Assembly: GCA_003415625.1 (NCBI GenBank)
Contig: PYIU01000003.1
Coordinates: forward strand, 6,510,001-6,574,000
Length of the DNA stretch: 64,000 nt
Reading direction: 5' to 3'
Source: Aquanectria penicillioides
Lineage: Eukaryota > Ascomycota > Sordariomycetes > Hypocreales > Nectriaceae
Shown here: piece by piece, positions 11,696 to 22,827 of the stretch
How the letters are laid out: every line of letters begins with the position of its first letter
Numbering within the stretch: the first letter of the stretch is position 1
Notes under the pieces: generated by a model
The model's input: only the letters and a program-made list of their open reading frames with translations
What the model was told of the DNA's origin: nothing
Database searches by the model: none
Translations under genes and position numbers: made by a program

Positions 11696-13103
11696 TCACT
11701 CTTCTTCTTCTTCTTCTTCATCTTCGGTTTCCGCAGGCTCGGCATTCACCTGTTCCTCATCCTCATCCTCCTCTTCTTCAACGTCTTCATCGTCATCATC
11801 CAGATTAGGGTCTGGCATGACAACACTGTTCAAGAAAGAAATCTAAGCGCCTTGTAAGTCATCATACGCGTAAGTCTGGGCCGCAACAGGCCACTTACAA
11901 ATACAACCAGTGGCTGAAAAATCTCCCTCAGTCTCTCTTGTGCGTTGTCGCTGGTGAATAAGTCGTCGGGGATCTTCTTTGCAACCGCAAATCTCTTAAG
12001 TTTAAGCAGTTCGATATCGGGGTGGTCACGTCGATAGCCCTGTAAGAACCCGCCAGGTTAGCTTGTCAGTTCTAATCACTACAGGCTCGAGCTCGCATAC
12101 CGATGGAGCCAGTGACAGCGCTCCCTCCTTATTCTCAGCGGCAAAGGCGTTTAGAACAGCCTTTTCACTAGCTCCGCGCTTGAGCTTGGGGAGGAACATC
12201 TGCTTGAAATCCTGGTTGTTCAGAGTCCGACGCCAAGCAGATGGGCGCTGATCGATACTGCGACGGAGATCTAGGAGCTTGTCCCAGGCGGGAGCCCAGA
12301 TACCACCACCGATAAAGGCGTTCCCTGGCTCGCAATGGATGTAGTAGTGGGCGTACGAACCCTTGCGGCCAGTACGGGACCACGCTGCGGAGAAATGAGG
12401 CTATTATAGCGAGACTTGTCAGTAATGACTCTTGAGGGAAAACAAATAGTGAGGCAGGGACCAGACTTTGTATGGGGTAGGATCTTTGCTGAAGCGAACG
12501 TCTCGGTGAATACGAAAGATAACATCCTTGGCGGGTAATTCCGGTACCGTCTCGTCAACGCCGACGACAGTATCGGTGGTCGTTAGGACAAATGACTCCC
12601 AGTCCTTGAGTGCGCGCCGGTATTCCGGATCATGCGCTAAAGTCCTGTTAGCCCGATCTCAAATGAAAATGGTCCATTGGGCGCGTACACTTGAGCCACG
12701 GCCGTCGATTGTTCGCCTTGAGAAGCCTCAAAAACTCCATGGTATTGGGGTGCACCTTCATATCCTCATACTCGATACCGCCAGCGTCGAGCAGTTTCGG
12801 CAGCGGGATGAACGTCACCTTGGGCGGCGCATCTGAATCGTCCGAGTCTTCAGCCACTTCTTCCTTTTCCTGTTCCTTATCATCTTCATATGCCTCATCA
12901 GAATCTTCTTTTTTGGGAGTCTGTTTCTTCGAGGGTCTTCCGCGCCTCTTCTTCGGCTGTGGCTCGACGTCGTCGACTTCTTTGGTGGCAAGCTCGTCGT
13001 TGTCGTCGCTGCCTTCGAAATATTGACTCTTGGTGGAGGTACGCCGTGAAGTCCGGCGAGGAGCGGCGACAGCCTCGTCGGCGGTGCGCTTCCGGGGAGG
13101 CAT
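11696..13103 (-). CDS. DUF2461 (TIGR02453-type) protein with basic N-terminus and acidic tail
   Basis: Five exons read right to left: 13103-12689, 12636-12477, 12400-12101, 12039-11899 and 11843-11696. They sum to 1164 nt and give 387 residues. Intron junctions are in phase; the donor after exon 2 (GTCTGG) is unusual but gives the expected family sequence. Residues 1-100 are rich in K, R, D and E, with a KKRRGRPSKK stretch that looks like a nuclear signal or AT-hook. The DUF2461 core follows: MEFLRLLKANNRRPWL, then FRIHRDVRFSKDPTPYKPHF, YYIHCEPG, FIGGGIW and DHPDIELLKLK. The C-terminus is a long run of Asp and Glu ending in EEEEEEE. The biochemical role of DUF2461 is unknown; nuclear location is inferred from composition only. 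Confidence 0.88.
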
Positions 13104-13603
13104 GGCGAATCGCAGTCCCAATTACGTGATTGAATTTCGCAAAATCAATAGATCAAGAACCGAGATGGAAGGGTCACGATGAGCACTCGTTGAGACAAGT
13201 AGATGGTGTCGTCATCACTCACCCCTCGCGTTGCGCGTTTCGAGGAGAGAACGCTTAGGAGGCACGCGCTGTCACGTGGGCGCTTTAGCTAGGTAGTTGC
13301 ACCAACACCACTGTTCTTAGAGCGTGAAGTAACTACTAACAATGGCAGAGGCAGGCAAACATGAAGCAGTTTGCGAAAGGAAATAGATTTTTCCATACTC
13401 GACTAGAAATATTTGGTTCTGCGAGAAATTTTATCTCCCTTTCATGTACCACAATCATCCCCAGTATCCATGTTCTCATTGCCATTACTCATGTGTCTCG
13501 TCAATCGTTGACTCGTCATCGCCAGTCAAACTTCCAACCACATATTACCCTGGGTGACCTCTCATCAAATCACCTGCAAATATCATACATTCCGCTCTCC
13601 AAT
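13104..13603. other. Intergenic between DUF2461 gene start and the next minus-strand gene end
   Basis: 500 bp that should hold the DUF2461 promoter on the right of its ATG and the 3' untranslated region of the 13.6 kb gene. No gene is seen. A C-rich GTCACGTGGGCG block near 13,270 is a possible promoter element. Confidence 0.45.
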
Positions 13604-15216
13604 CTACCACTGGTAGGAATCCACATCATTGTTATCGGTGTCATAATAGCCACTCCGGCGAATACTCTCATGAAGGGGGTGCATCAACTCCATGTATGCA
13701 AGCTCCTCCAAAACATCCATCACGTACCGATCCAGCTTCTCGATGGCTTCATGATCACATTCTTCATGTGCCGGAGCACTCGTTTTCGCAAGCACTGCGG
13801 ATATGCGAAGTGAGACACGCCGTCTTTCCCAATCGATGTCTAAACCCTGGTCCCAGGTCTCAGAGAGTTGCTCCTCGGGGGCATAACAGACTTCGGCAAT
13901 AGTTCTGAAACGGTCATCAACTGGCGCGTTAAAGACACCGGTGAAGGCCAGCTCACGAAGCTGTGCATCGTAATTGTCCCAGCGCTTGGGATCCGCGAAA
14001 AGTGAACGAGCTTTGAAGAAATCGATAGCATCGGAGATTCTGTCAGAGACGCAAGGCATGTTGGGGGTTTGAACTGTCGAATTGAGCACCAAAGTGTTGT
14101 ACGTCTCCCACTCAGAAGTTCCGATGCTTGCCATCTGTTTGACGCGTTCTTCAACGGATGCGGAATGATCAAACTGCAGGTCCTCCTCAAAGAAGGGAGG
14201 CATCTTGGTCATTTCATGCCCGTGTCGAACGAGCTTCTCATGATCGAAAGGATCGTAGAAGTCGCTCTCATACCCTGACTCGTCCATGGTAGCATCTGCA
14301 AGAGAATTTTCCAGGAAAGAAATCACAGGGTTGAGAATAGAGGTATCATTTTGCAACTGATCCTCCTGAGCAACGTTAAGCTTTGCTTTGTCCTCTGACA
14401 GATGCTCATGTTGATCTCCGATGGTTGTAGCCTCTGTCTCAGTTGAAACAGTTGACATATTGTCACCACCTCTCGAGACGTAGGACGTTGCCTCGCTAGC
14501 TGGGCTTGAGAGAATGAGATGACCCTGATTCGTAGCTTTGGGCGACGTGCCAGGGGTAACAGTGACGTCGCTGTCAGCTTCACACTGAGCATTAGCATAA
14601 AACACTCCAACACCTTTTGCTTAAACCCAAAGAATGTCTTACAGGGATCCGCAGTTGGTAAATTGACAGGAGCTGTTGCCCTGTTATTGATGCAGATATT
14701 GGCATCAGTGTCGGCCGACGAACTCTTAACATCAAATCTAATACCATTTTTGGCTCTTCTCTTCATCTCCCGCTTCGCTTTTCTAGCATCCTTCTTTGCA
14801 TGGTGGAGAGCATCTTGATTGGCCTTGCGTGCTTCGGTCAACAGCTTCTTCTCAGACTTTGGCATGCGAGCATTGCGACGCTGTGGAACGTGTTTCTCAA
14901 TAGCAGCCCGGAGAATACCAATAAATTCGTTAGCATGGGTGGTCGTCTTAAGACGACTTTGAGTCACTTTGTCAATCTTCATCTTGGTGGGAGGAAGCTG
15001 GAGGTCGGTTCTAGGCGTCTTGCCATCACTAAACTTGAGGTTGCAGTTGGCTCTGGCTCGAGCAGCAGTCATGTAGCCGCAGGCAATGATGAACTTGATG
15101 AGAGGCCCCCGAAGGCAAGTAAACTCATCATCGTCGGTTACCGCCTTCTTGGCATTGGCCTCTGCAAAGAGGTTGGCAAGAGAGGCGAGGAAATCAGTAC
15201 CTGGAGGGGGAACCAT
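13604..15216 (-). CDS. Unrecognised protein: basic coiled-coil N-half, acidic C-half, uncertain splice join
   Basis: Two clearly coding blocks on the minus strand. The upstream block (ATG at 15216, possibly earlier, down to about 14643) gives a segment with FTCLRGPLIKFIIACGYMTAARARANC and then a highly basic helix rich in K, R and A (HHAKKDARKAKREMKRRAKNG). The downstream block (about 14584 to stop at 13604) is acidic, with SLADATMDESGYESDFYDPF and a C-terminal helical part ending DVDSYQW. A good donor (CTGTAAGA at 14642) and acceptors at 14585 (CTCAG) or at GACAG lie between the blocks, but neither pairing keeps the frame. Either a weak donor (GTCAAT, 83-nt intron, in phase, 509 residues) is used, or a base is missing in the GGG at 14644-14646. 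I recognise no family; it could be two genes, but the blocks read best as one protein. Confidence 0.6.
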
Positions 15217-16085
15217 GTCTGTTGAAATACTGGTGGCCTTCGGTTGAGGTGCAGGGAGCGTTCTGGTTGACGAAGGTGTGGAAATAATGCAAAATGGGAG
15301 AAAGATAAATTTGGGTTTGGTATTCGAAGAGTACAGCTCTGTGGATACCCCAGAATATGAGGTGTGCATGTGTGAAAGAAAGAGAGTAAGAGTGAATGAG
15401 GTTGTTGTGGGATTTATTGGTACAAAGTTGCAGTGAGTGAGAAGGGCCAAATCCGTATTCGAAATCCTAAATCCTAAGACGAAAGTGAGGTGAAGCTGAA
15501 AGCGCCCCCTTTTTCTCTATTGTCATGTCAATCAATGGCCAGTTCTCACAACTTTTGGTCGACCTATTGTTCGTTTCTAGATATAGGCATTCTGGAGGTA
15601 ACTCTCACGCCGACCTGCCGTAGGTGTTTGTCTCTCAATGAAATGATCTTCTTTCATAAAGTACACAAGACCAATGCTATATCACAATCAATATTCCATG
15701 TAAAATAATGTATTTGCCATTAATCGTAGTTCTCTGAGCACGGGATGATGTCATGGGGAAGATGAAGGGCCGTGGCACAGGGCAAACCGTTCGTGACGAA
15801 GTACCTACCACTGAGGCGACTCCAGACTAAACGACGGACCCACAGCAAGTGGCCAACGGGGAGCATCTTACCGTTGTAATTAATCGGGTGCATAAACGAA
15901 ATTGACCTTGGCAGGGGAACTTGAAGGGATAGCTTGAAAGTATCAATTTATGCGCTCATCTACTTTACATTCCCAATGTAGGCAGAACAAAAAAACATGG
16001 CGCATCCTAATCACCACCAGCCGAACACCTGAAAACGTGGAGCAATTATGTTTCTTTTCCCTTTTACAAACCGGTGTCTATGCAT
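15217..16085. other. Intergenic region, promoter of the 13.6-15.2 kb gene and 3' flank of BiP
   Basis: Contains the upstream region of the unrecognised gene (an open frame runs on to about 15,450, so its start could be earlier) and the BiP 3' untranslated region. I see no gene of its own. Confidence 0.45.
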
Positions 16086-18336
16086 TTAAAGCTCATCGTG
16101 GAAATCACCAGCATCCTCCTGCTCGCCACCAGCGGAGCCCTGGTACATCTTGGAGGTGATGGGGTAGGCGACGTTGGAAAGCTTCTCCTTCTGCTCCTCA
16201 AAGTCCTCAGCGCTGGCCTCAGCGCCGTTCTCCTCAAGCCACTCAGTAGTCTCCTTGACGGCCTCGAGAATCTGTAACTAATGTTAGCTTGATGATGAGA
16301 AAATAGGTGATTTTCGTGCAAACTCACAGTCTCCTTGTCCTCCTCGTCGATCTTGCCACCAAGACCCTCCTCGTCGTTGACCTGGTTCTTGAGGCTGAAA
16401 GCGTAGTTCTCGAGACCGTTTCGGGCCTCAATGCGCTCACGGGTAGCCTTGTCCTCCTCGGCGTACTTCTCAGCCTCGGCAACCATGCGATCGATCTCGT
16501 CCTGGGTGAGACGGCCCTTGTCGTTGGTGATGGTGATGGACTCCTGCTTGCCAGTGCCCTTGTCGTGGGCAGAGACCTTGAGGATACCGTTGGCATCGAG
16601 CTCGAAAGAGACCTCGATCTGGGGAACGCCACGGGGAGCGGGGGGAATACCAGTGAGCTCGAACTTGCCGAGGAGGTTGTTGTCCTTGGTAAGAGATCGC
16701 TCACCCTCGAAGACCTGGATAAGGACAACGGGCTGGTTATCAGCGGCGGTAGAGAAGATCTGGCTCTTGCGAGTGGGGATGGCGGTGTTGCGGGGGATGA
16801 GCTTGGTCATGACACCACCAGTGGTCTCAATACCGAGGGTCAGGGGGTTGACATCCAGAAGGACGACGTCACCAGTACCCTCCTCACCGGCGAGAACACC
16901 AGCCTGGACGGCGGCACCGAAAGCGACAGCCTCATCGGGGTTGATACCCTTGGAAGCCTTCTTGCCGTTGAAGTACTCTTCAATGAGGGCCTGGACCTTG
17001 GGAATACGGGTAGAACCACCGACCAGGACGATGTCGTCGATCTCGTGCTTCTTGACGTTGGCGTCCTTGATGACCTGCTCAACGGGCTTGAGGGTCTTCT
17101 TGAAGAGGTCCATGTTGAGCTCTTCAAACTTGGCGCGGGTCAGAGTCTCGGAGAAGTCATTGCCCTCGAAGAAAGCCTCGATCTCAATCCGAGTGCTCAT
17201 CTGAGAAGAAAGGGTACGCTTAGCCTTCTCGGCCTCACGCTTGAGCTTGCCCATAGCCTTGAGGTCCTTGGTGACATCGACGTTGTTCTTCTTGTTGTAG
17301 GACTTGGCAAAGTGGTTGATGATGCGCTGGTCGAAATCCTCACCACCAAGGTGAGTGTCACCGGCGGTAGCCAAAACCTCGAAGACACCCTGGTCAATGG
17401 ACAGGAGAGAGACATCGAAAGTACCACCACCAAGATCGTAGACAATGATCTGTCGCTCGCCGTCGGTCTTGTCCAGGCCGTAGGCGATGGCGGCGGCGGT
17501 GGGCTCGTTGACGATTCGGAGAACGTTAAGACCGGCAATGACACCGGCGTCCTTGGTGGCCTGTCGCTGGTTGTCCTGTGTGAAAGTTAACAAGGCTGGC
17601 CGTGCATCAAGCTAGTCGTGGTAAACTTACGTTGAAGTAGGCGGGGACAGTGACGACAGCGTGGGTAACCTTCTTGCCCAAGTAGGACTCGGCGACCTGC
17701 TTCATCTTGCCAAGAATCATGGCAGAGATCTCCTCGGGGCTGAACTGCTTGTCGGCACCATCGACCTTGACCTGGACAATGGGCTTGTCATCCTTGGAGA
17801 TGACCTTGTAGGGGAAGTGCTTCAAGTCGTTCTGGACCTCCTTCTCAGAGAACTTGCGACCGATGAGACGCCTGCAAAGGGGTTAGCGACTGCGCTGGAG
17901 AGCAATTGAGTTAAGGCGGTGTTGGTTCAGCATACTTGACATCGAAGATAGTGTTCCTAGGGTTGGCGGCGGCCTGGTTCTTGGCGGAGTCACCAACCAG
18001 ACGCTCCTCATCGGTGAAGGCGACGTAGGAAGGAGTAATTCGGTTACCCTGATCGTTGACGAGAATCTCGACCTTGCCCTTCTGCATCACACCGACACAG
18101 CTGTAGGTAGTGCCCAAATCCTAGAGGCCAATTGTTAGCTTTATTGCCGGGAAGCTAGGCGAGCTCAGCTAGCTCGCCAAGAGGGTCGCGTGTGCACGTA
18201 CAATACCAATGACGGTGCCGTAGTTGTCGACATCGTCAGCCTGGACGGACTGAACGAAAGCGAGGGGGGAGAAGAGAAGGGCGATCCAACAAAGGAGTCC
18301 CAGGCCCAGGGCCATTGAGCTCCTTGAACGAGCCAT
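16086..18336 (-). CDS. KAR2: BiP/Kar2, ER-lumenal Hsp70 chaperone
   Basis: Main Hsp70 of the endoplasmic reticulum: it drives translocation, folds secretory proteins and senses unfolded-protein stress, cycling on ATP. Exons, right to left, are 18336-18202, 18120-17936, 17871-17631, 17575-16328 and 16271-16086. They sum to 1995 nt and give 664 residues, normal for the family. An N-terminal signal peptide (residues 1 to about 33, hydrophobic core [11 protein letters not shown]) is followed by Hsp70 signatures: [12 protein letters not shown] (phosphate 1), [15 protein letters not shown] (phosphate 2), and [14 protein letters not shown]. The substrate-binding domain and lid follow. The C-terminus is HDEL, the ER retrieval signal, placing the product in the ER lumen and ruling out the cytosolic Ssa and Ssb paralogues. 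It stands alone in its orientation. Upstream is a CACGTG element; unfolded-protein-response control is expected from the family but not shown here. Confidence 0.98.
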
Positions 18337-20380
18337 GGCGAGAGCGGTTGTGAATGTGGGGTGTGTGTTGCTTATATGTCAATCTTGGCAAGGAGATAAA
18401 GAGAGAAAAGAAAATGCAATTTGCTCCGACGCAGTGAGGCTTCCTGAATCCTCAAACTAGCGTATGCACTCAAGAGTGGGAGGGGGGTATCGTTGATGGT
18501 TGGAAGTGTCGGATTTGCGAGAAAGGAAGAAATCAGGAAGCTTATGAATGCGCGCCTCCAAAAAAGTTGAGGTGTCCAGATTGCACAAGAGGCCAGATTT
18601 CACATCACCCGCCACACCCCTTGCTTGCGCCCCACGTGACAGGGGTACTGTCGGTGGGTCCCGGGAGTCACACTGTGTGCCAGCCCTACCGTAAGTGACC
18701 CAGCCTTCTCCCGGGTGAGCTGAACCACAAGCATGACCACCGTGATACGCCAGCCCCAGCGCCGTTCACAGTGCCAGAATAGAGTTGGCTAGCTGACCTA
18801 CATCATCGGACACCTTGGATAGAGCTCGAAGCCTCGAAACGCTTAAACGGTCAGCGCCTCCTCCTCAGCCAGGCTGGACATAGGCAGATGCAGTTGGGGG
18901 AACGATGACCTGAGTTGCGACCACGTCCAATACAAAGCAACCTGGAGCAACCTCAGCCGCAGGCCGCAGCAGCGTCAGCGTCACGACAAGCCTGCTGTTG
19001 GCCACAGCGCTTCACTGTCTCCACGCCGGACCCCCAGCCGTGCATGTGTGTCCTTGCCCGTGGTTCGCGGTCAAGAACCTGCCTAGACGGTCAAGAAACT
19101 AAGCATCCATTTCCAGTCAGAGTTTCCTTTCCATAGCATTCTATCAAGAGGCAAAAGAAAAAGTGAGTCATTGCATCGCATTCTCATACCTTCCTAGCTC
19201 GGGGGCGGACGACAAGGACAAGAAAAAAGAATTGGCAAACTGGCAAACTGCTGAATTTGACAAGGTGGCCGCTCCATTCCGGCGGCAAAAAATGGTTGTC
19301 GTCCCGCCACAAAGTGGCCTCTTCCGCGGATGTCGCCCGCTTCGAGAATATTCCCAACCAGGCAGTGGGGCCCTCGGAGCCACGCTACCGATCCTCGCAG
19401 CCTCTTCTGACACAAGCCGGACTTAATACCTGTCCTTAATATCGGCCATGTTGAATCCCACCCATGAAATCCATCCATGAAACCAGCCAGCTAAACTTTC
19501 TGCCGTACCACATGTGTCGCAAAGTCGTCCGTGCTTAGACTATGGAGGACTCGTTTCCGCGTTGCTCGTCAAGGGCATACATACGGATAGCTACCGTGTT
19601 CACTTGCACCCTGTCGAGTTTGATGCTCTCCTGGGAACACCTTACACCTCTCGGACCTTTTCGACCACTCCGGACAACCGCCTGGTAACAGGAAACCCAA
19701 ACCCACTTTATCCCAAGTAATCCCCATGCTTTGGCGGGTGAGACTTGGTCATCTCCACTCCCAGCCACCACCAACAGCTTACAATTGCATCCCTGACACC
19801 CACCTGTTGGTTGAAAACGATAGAAACAAGGCAGAAGACAACAGCGTGGTGAAGTTCAAGATGGCCATTGGGTCTGAATTGCCACGACTCATTATTTATA
19901 TCATTTTTTTTCCTCGCCACCTGCACCCTTCATTGTCACCAAACACAGGTATGGTTGAGACTCTAGCCAACTGTGCCAACTCCTTTAGAGACATGCAGGG
20001 TCGTTCAGAAAACCAGAATCATGGGTTCAAGTATTGAAGATTTTGCCTCCCTTGCATTATCCAACCGCAAAGAACTGAAGAAGGTTCACACTAATACATT
20101 AGATAAATCACATGTGCATCCAAGGTATTCAAGACGCCTTTGATCCATAGGCCGAACCATGAATGCCAGCGCACTGTGCGCCTGACGGTAGTATGCGGTC
20201 TAGCCGAGACTTCGACATAACCTAACCATTTAGGTTGTTATATTTTACTATGTTATTTAGTTGAATACTCCATGAGGCTCCATAAGTCCATTAAATCTCA
20301 TTCAAAGATAACGGTCGGCTGTTCGCGGCGACCAACTCGATTCAGGCGGTATCAGAATCCTCCATCCAAACCCGTGTAAC
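18337..20380. other. BiP promoter and following intergenic DNA
   Basis: About 2 kb. The part next to 18337 is the BiP 5' leader and promoter. The remainder (18,900-20,380) shows only short overlapping open frames without motifs, and includes the 3' flank of the minus-strand regulator ending at 20381. No supported gene. Confidence 0.5.
18633..18638. promoter_or_regulatory. CACGTG palindrome in the BiP promoter
   Basis: About 300 bp upstream of the BiP start codon, in CCCACGTGACAGG. E-box-like palindromes of this type bind bZIP or bHLH proteins; fungal Hac1 sites are related but have a longer consensus that is not fully matched. Relevance to the unfolded protein response is a guess from position. 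Confidence 0.25.
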
Positions 20381-22019
20381 CTACTCCCATCGTCTACCTC
20401 CAGCAACCTCATTATCAATACAAAGATCAAATAACTTCTTCCCTGGCTGGCTGAAAACCATATCGGCCCACAAAAAGGTTTTGAGAATCGCTCTTGTCTC
20501 AGCCCAAGTACGGAGACCAAGTGAGGCACAGGTCTGCACCAACGCAGTCCGAAGCCAGTCCTCATCCAAGTTCTCAAAAATAGACAAGGTTGTCACGAAC
20601 AAGGCCCAGAGAATAAATCTTGCCATTTCGGGTGAGGGTGGATGCGGCTGTGCAAGTAACGCAGTCTTCAGACCCACTGCGACGAATTTCAACTGAGGTC
20701 CAAGGCCGTCAACTTGCATCAACACGCTTTTCATGTAAGCAAGCATACAAAACCTTAATAGCTCCGGAAGCGACGTCGGGTTGAATTTTAGAGCCATGAG
20801 CCTCGATGGCACAGATGAGGTTAGTCGGAAAAAGAAATCATGGGACATCTTGATCCCTGTTTTTGTGGCCTCGTTTGCGGATGTGGTGAATACCTTTAGA
20901 TCCGCCCAAATGTTCAGTAGTCGTGGGTCCGGTCGCGGGTCAATCATGGATAGTTCTGGTAGTTTGGATGCATCAACTCCGTAGGCAAGCTGAGGTCCCC
21001 ATGATATGTTTCTCTGCATGAATCGCAACTTACTCCCAGTTGCCATAGCGAGAGCGAAGTCAATCCTATGTTGTTCAACCAAAATATGTTACTGAGAGAA
21101 CTGAAATATCGAACAACATTGATTTCTTACCGTTCTGTTTTGTGTTCAATAAGGCTTCCGCGACCTAATGAGCTTGGTCCCCCACGCAGCTCAATCATTC
21201 GGTACAATCCATTCATGTGCTTCTGCAATGTCTCAAGCTCGCCAAGTATCGCAGACGCGGTCGCCAGAGAAAGAACAACCACCAAGGTAGAATCTGCAGT
21301 TGCCTCCTTTGTGTCAGACACGCGCTGTTGCAGGTGATACAAGGTCTTTGCAAGATGCAACTGTGCGATCTTGCCATAAGGTACACCGCGTGATAAATCG
21401 TAGAAGGCCTGCGCAGTATACAGGATTGCATGCAACAATGCGGCATTCTGGGGAAATCCAGAGAAGCAAAAAATGTCGCTTTTGGGGCCGTCGACGAGAG
21501 CAAGTTCTATGGTAAATGTAGATGGCTTGACAACAGTAAAAGCTGCAATGAAGAGTTGGTTGGGGAAGTCAAAAGGTACAACAGAGTAAGCGACCAACCT
21601 CGATGGATAAGATTTAGCATATATGGTTTCATTTCATCAGCGTAAGGCCAAAGAGACAGTTCTGACGCGACCTGTTGCGGCGACATAAGCCTCCATTGGT
21701 CCTCTCCTCGATGCATATCATCTACTTCGTCTTGGGTCTGCCGCACGTTGTCCTGTCCATTGGCCTCTTCAGCTCTAGCTCGCTCTTTGGCCTGCCTTGT
21801 CTTGCGGGTATTCTTACCCCGCATGACATGGCTACGAATGAACTTGCGTGTCTCTGCATCTGGCTTGTTTAAGGATGTGGTGACGATGAAAAGACCAGGC
21901 CCCGAGTCTGTAACGGCATCAGTCAGTCTATCGTCGCACCCGGCTTGTGAGGAGCCATGCGGCGAGACCAGGGATCGCCACTACTCACCGGTCTTAGACG
22001 ACGACGGCTGAGAAGGCAT
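20381..22019 (-). CDS. Fungal-specific transcription factor domain protein without a zinc cluster
   Basis: Exons, right to left, are 22019-21989, 21907-21599, 21542-21131 and 21065-20381. They sum to 1437 nt and give 478 residues. The short first exon (MPSQPSSSKT) joins through a CTGAC-type branch intron to a segment with LFIVTT...FIRSHVMRGKNTRKTR. This basic N-terminal signature belongs to a large class of filamentous-fungal regulators that lack the Zn2Cys6 cluster. The middle and C-terminus (YMLNLIHR; LLHAILYTAQAFYDLSRG; ILGELETLQKHMNGLYRMIELRGG) match the regulatory helical domain often called fungal-specific transcription factor or DUF3468. The intron 2 donor GTTGGT is weak, so that join is less certain. 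The gene is divergent from the short-chain dehydrogenase at 22828, about 800 bp away, which makes that gene a reasonable target candidate. Confidence 0.82.
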
Positions 22020-22827
22020 GGGCTTGAAAACGGCACAATAGGGATGGGTCCACGAGATGGTCACGTAATCTCTGCGGTACAGTTCGGGAAGGGAGGCAAC
22101 TCATGAGATGTGTTCCGCAAGTAAGCTGCTGCCAGGAGAAGGATAAGTCTATTCCAGCACCCCGGCACCATCAAGTGACGCGGGCTCCGAGGCGTGGGGC
22201 TCTCTCACTGCGGCCAAGGCCAGACTGAATTCCCTTTTAGGCATGGCGTCATGACCAGTCATTGGGCAGGGACTGGTGTTTGGCTGTGGCACTGCCCACT
22301 TGTGAAACGAGCTCCGTGTATAGGGTATTTTGGTGGTTCGTCATTCCAAGAAACCTTCCCGAACTTGGTAAATGGTTCATTCAACATCACATCAATGACG
22401 TGGTTACCGGGCTGATAATTGCCCCGTGGTTGGAATTTCGGTCAATGTATCGTCGGGAGCCTGGGGCTTGGTGTTGGTTTATCCTTGCGCTACGATTAGG
22501 GTAGCCAATCAATTGGCGGGGCCGTCAGTTACCGCAACCATGAAGTTGCTTCAGAGAGACATGATCACGGCAATTCCGCCACAGGCTAAAGATGGGACAC
22601 TACATGGGAGGCTTTGATTCTCCTCTAACCCATGTTAAGAAACATCATAGAAGTACCAGCAGTGCCATTCCCCATGGCCATGTGTATAAAAACCCTCCCT
22701 CCACCTCGCTTTTCTCGCGGTCTTGCCATATCTTTTGAGCAGCGCATCATTTTTACCCTACTCTTGCCCTACTATAGACTTCTTTGATCTATCAAATTTT
22801 CTATTATCAATTACCCTCGGAAAAGCC
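22020..22827. promoter_or_regulatory. Shared divergent promoter region (regulator / dehydrogenase)
   Basis: An 808-bp gap between the starts of two divergent genes. On the dehydrogenase side the last 130 bp become pyrimidine-rich, typical of a fungal leader. On the regulator side nothing specific stands out. Confidence 0.45.
22685..22692 (+). promoter_or_regulatory. TATA box of the short-chain dehydrogenase gene
   Basis: TATAAAAA 143 bp upstream of the ATG at 22828, followed by pyrimidine-rich DNA that would hold the transcription start. Spacing and sequence fit a fungal TATA promoter and suggest regulated rather than constitutive expression. Confidence 0.55.

Noticed and set aside
16307..17590. 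427-codon open frame antisense to BiP
   Set aside because: Long antisense frames are a known by-product of codon bias in Hsp70 genes. This one exactly mirrors the main BiP exon and has no motif of its own.
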